A stretch of 33,339 nucleotides of DNA from contig NW_003120754.1 of assembly GCF_000003605.2 (NCBI RefSeq), forward strand, positions 1 through 33,339, in the 5' to 3' direction. Under the pieces are notes generated by a model, which ran no database searches, was not told the DNA's origin, and worked only from the letters and a program-made list of their open reading frames with translations. The position numbers and the translations under genes are program-made. This DNA is from Saccoglossus kowalevskii. Its lineage: Eukaryota; Hemichordata; Enteropneusta; Harrimaniidae. Shown piece after piece: positions 32,714-33,339 of the stretch; position 1 is the first letter of the stretch; each line of letters opens with the position of its first letter.

Positions 32714-33000
32714 ATTACGCTAGGCAGACCAGACAGTCTTAGGGTAGGGCGACCAGACAGTGTTAGGCAAGGAAGACGAGACAGTTCTAGCCTAGGGCGA
32801 TCCGACAGTTACAGGCTAGGGTTATCTGACAGTCTCAGGCTAGGATGACGAGCGGTTTCCGGTTAGGCTCATGAGACAGTCTAAGGCTAGGGTGATATCA
32901 CAGTCTTCGGTTAGGGTGATTTGACCGTTTTAGGGTAGGGTGATTCGACCGTTTCAGGCTAGGGTGACTTGACCGTTTTAGGCTAGGGTGATCTGACGAT
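32714..33000. repeat. Strongly diverged units, CpG-rich
   Basis: Twelve successive units keep the spacing (eleven of 24 bp, one of 23 bp at 32834-32856), but many differ from the basic unit by several bases. I count 14 CpG dinucleotides in 287 bp, against none in the basic unit. The first two end GACCAGACAGT. Three in a row near 32920-32976 carry GACCGTTT, so a small local family has formed. The kept period shows divergence by substitution rather than foreign sequence. Low-accuracy base calls are an alternative. Confidence 0.85.
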
Positions 33001-33339
33001 CTTAGGCTAGGGTGACCTGACAGTCTTAGGCTAGGGTGATTTGACAGTCTTAGGCTAGGGTGACCTGACAGTCTTAGACTAGGGTGATCTGACAGTCTTA
33101 GGCTAGGGTGATCTGACAGTCTTAGGCTAGCGTGATCTGACAGACTCAGGCTAGGGTGACCTGACGTCTCGGGCTAGGGTGATCTGACAGTCTTAGGCTA
33201 GGGTGATCTCACAGTCTTAGGCTAGGGTGATCTCACAGTCTTAGGCTAGGGTGATCTCACAGTCTTAGGCTAGGGTGATCTCACAGTCTTAGGCTAGGGT
33301 GACCTGACAGTCTTAGGTTAGATTGATCTGACGGTCTTG
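33001..33339. repeat. Type A block, cut by the window edge
   Basis: It resumes normal units: TGACCTGAC, TGATTTGAC, GCTAGCGTG, GACAGACTCAGG, GACGTCTCGGG, four GATCTCAC units and GTTAGATTG. The GACAGACTC variant and the count of four GATCTCAC units link it to 15030-15360 rather than to the other A blocks. Confidence 0.8.

Larger units (their letters stand above)
1..33339. repeat. 24-bp satellite array filling the window
   Basis: The sequence is a head-to-tail array of a 24-bp unit, CTTAGGCTAGGG followed by TGATCTGACAGT, from the first base to the last. All units point the same way and no inverted segment was seen. The basic unit is 50% GC with 8 G and 4 C on the plus strand, so there is a constant G-over-C skew. 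It contains one GATC, one CTAG and no CpG. Most differences between units are single substitutions. Recurrent 22- and 23-bp units and a few insertions break the register. Marked variants recur in a fixed order, giving the A, B and C blocks listed separately. Satellites of this kind are eukaryotic. I do not recognise the family by name. Confidence 0.98.

Noticed and set aside
32714-33000. Foreign insertion or transposon remnant
   Set aside because: The 24-bp spacing and the core of each unit persist through the stretch; no terminal repeats or coding sequence are visible.
1-33339. CRISPR array
   Set aside because: Repeats adjoin directly, with no unique spacers between them and no cas genes; the period is a simple 24-bp tandem.
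1-33339. Bacterial repeat-protein gene or phage tail-type coding repeat
   Set aside because: No plus frame is open. The one open minus frame is broken many times by 22- and 23-bp units, so no long coding repeat exists.
1-33339. True telomere (TTAGGG or TTAGGC repeat)
   Set aside because: The core only resembles telomere sequence. The period is 24 bp and no run of perfect 6-bp repeats occurs.

Overview
The whole window is one head-to-tail tandem repeat. The unit is 24 bp (CTTAGGCTAGGG followed by TGATCTGACAGT, plus strand as given), about 1,390 units, all in one orientation. I see no unique sequence, protein-coding gene, RNA gene, transposon, CRISPR array or bacterial signal. A satellite this long, with higher-order structure, points to eukaryotic heterochromatin (pericentromeric, subtelomeric or interstitial). 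The sequence does not identify the species. Variants that look like CpG/TpG/CpA alternatives would fit a genome that methylates CpG, such as a vertebrate, but that is inference.

The array is not uniform. Marked variant units recur in a fixed order, which defines three block types. Type A carries CATAAGCC, GCTAGCGTG, the 23-bp unit ending GACGT before CTCGGG, runs of GATCTCAC and GTTAGATTG. Type B carries GACATTCTT, GATCAGAC, the 23-bp CTGAGGTGGGG unit, GAGATCTTAC, TTAGAATG, runs of CTTGGG, GACTACGG, GATGTGAC and GGTAATC. Type C carries GATATGAC, GACCCGAC or GACTCGAC, GTGGTCTG, GATAGTTTCAGG, TTTGATTATTATG, GGCAAGGG or GGCGAGGG, TGAGCCGAC and GGTAAGGG. The order runs C to A to B to C. Some passes skip A, and B often repeats before leaving. 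Successive CATAAGCC markers lie about 0.7 to 3.7 kb apart, so this is an irregular, mosaic higher-order repeat.

Layout: 1-551 B; 552-670 C tail; 671-1504 A; 1505-3353 B; 3354-4189 C; 4190-7068 B without A; 7069-9715 short C/B cycles including a 742-bp tandem duplication; 9716-12430 A/B/C/A/B; 12431-14600 mainly C with a 216-bp tandem duplication; 14601-16120 two A copies; 16121-19710 B/C/B; 19711-27440 three full C-A-B cycles, then C; 27441-27960 a plain run with few markers; 27961-32330 C/B/C/A/B/C; 32331-32713 short B-like and plain units; 32714-33000 a strongly diverged, CpG-rich island; 33001-33339 A.

Open reading frames of 96-161 codons exist on the minus strand only because one of six frames of the unit lacks a stop (octapeptide LSDHPSLR). 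Every ORF starts at an ATG made by the same variant (GACATTCTT) and most end at a TAA made by another (GATCTTACAG). I do not call them genes. Block edges are conventions, good to about one or two units. Duplications called exact were compared by eye.
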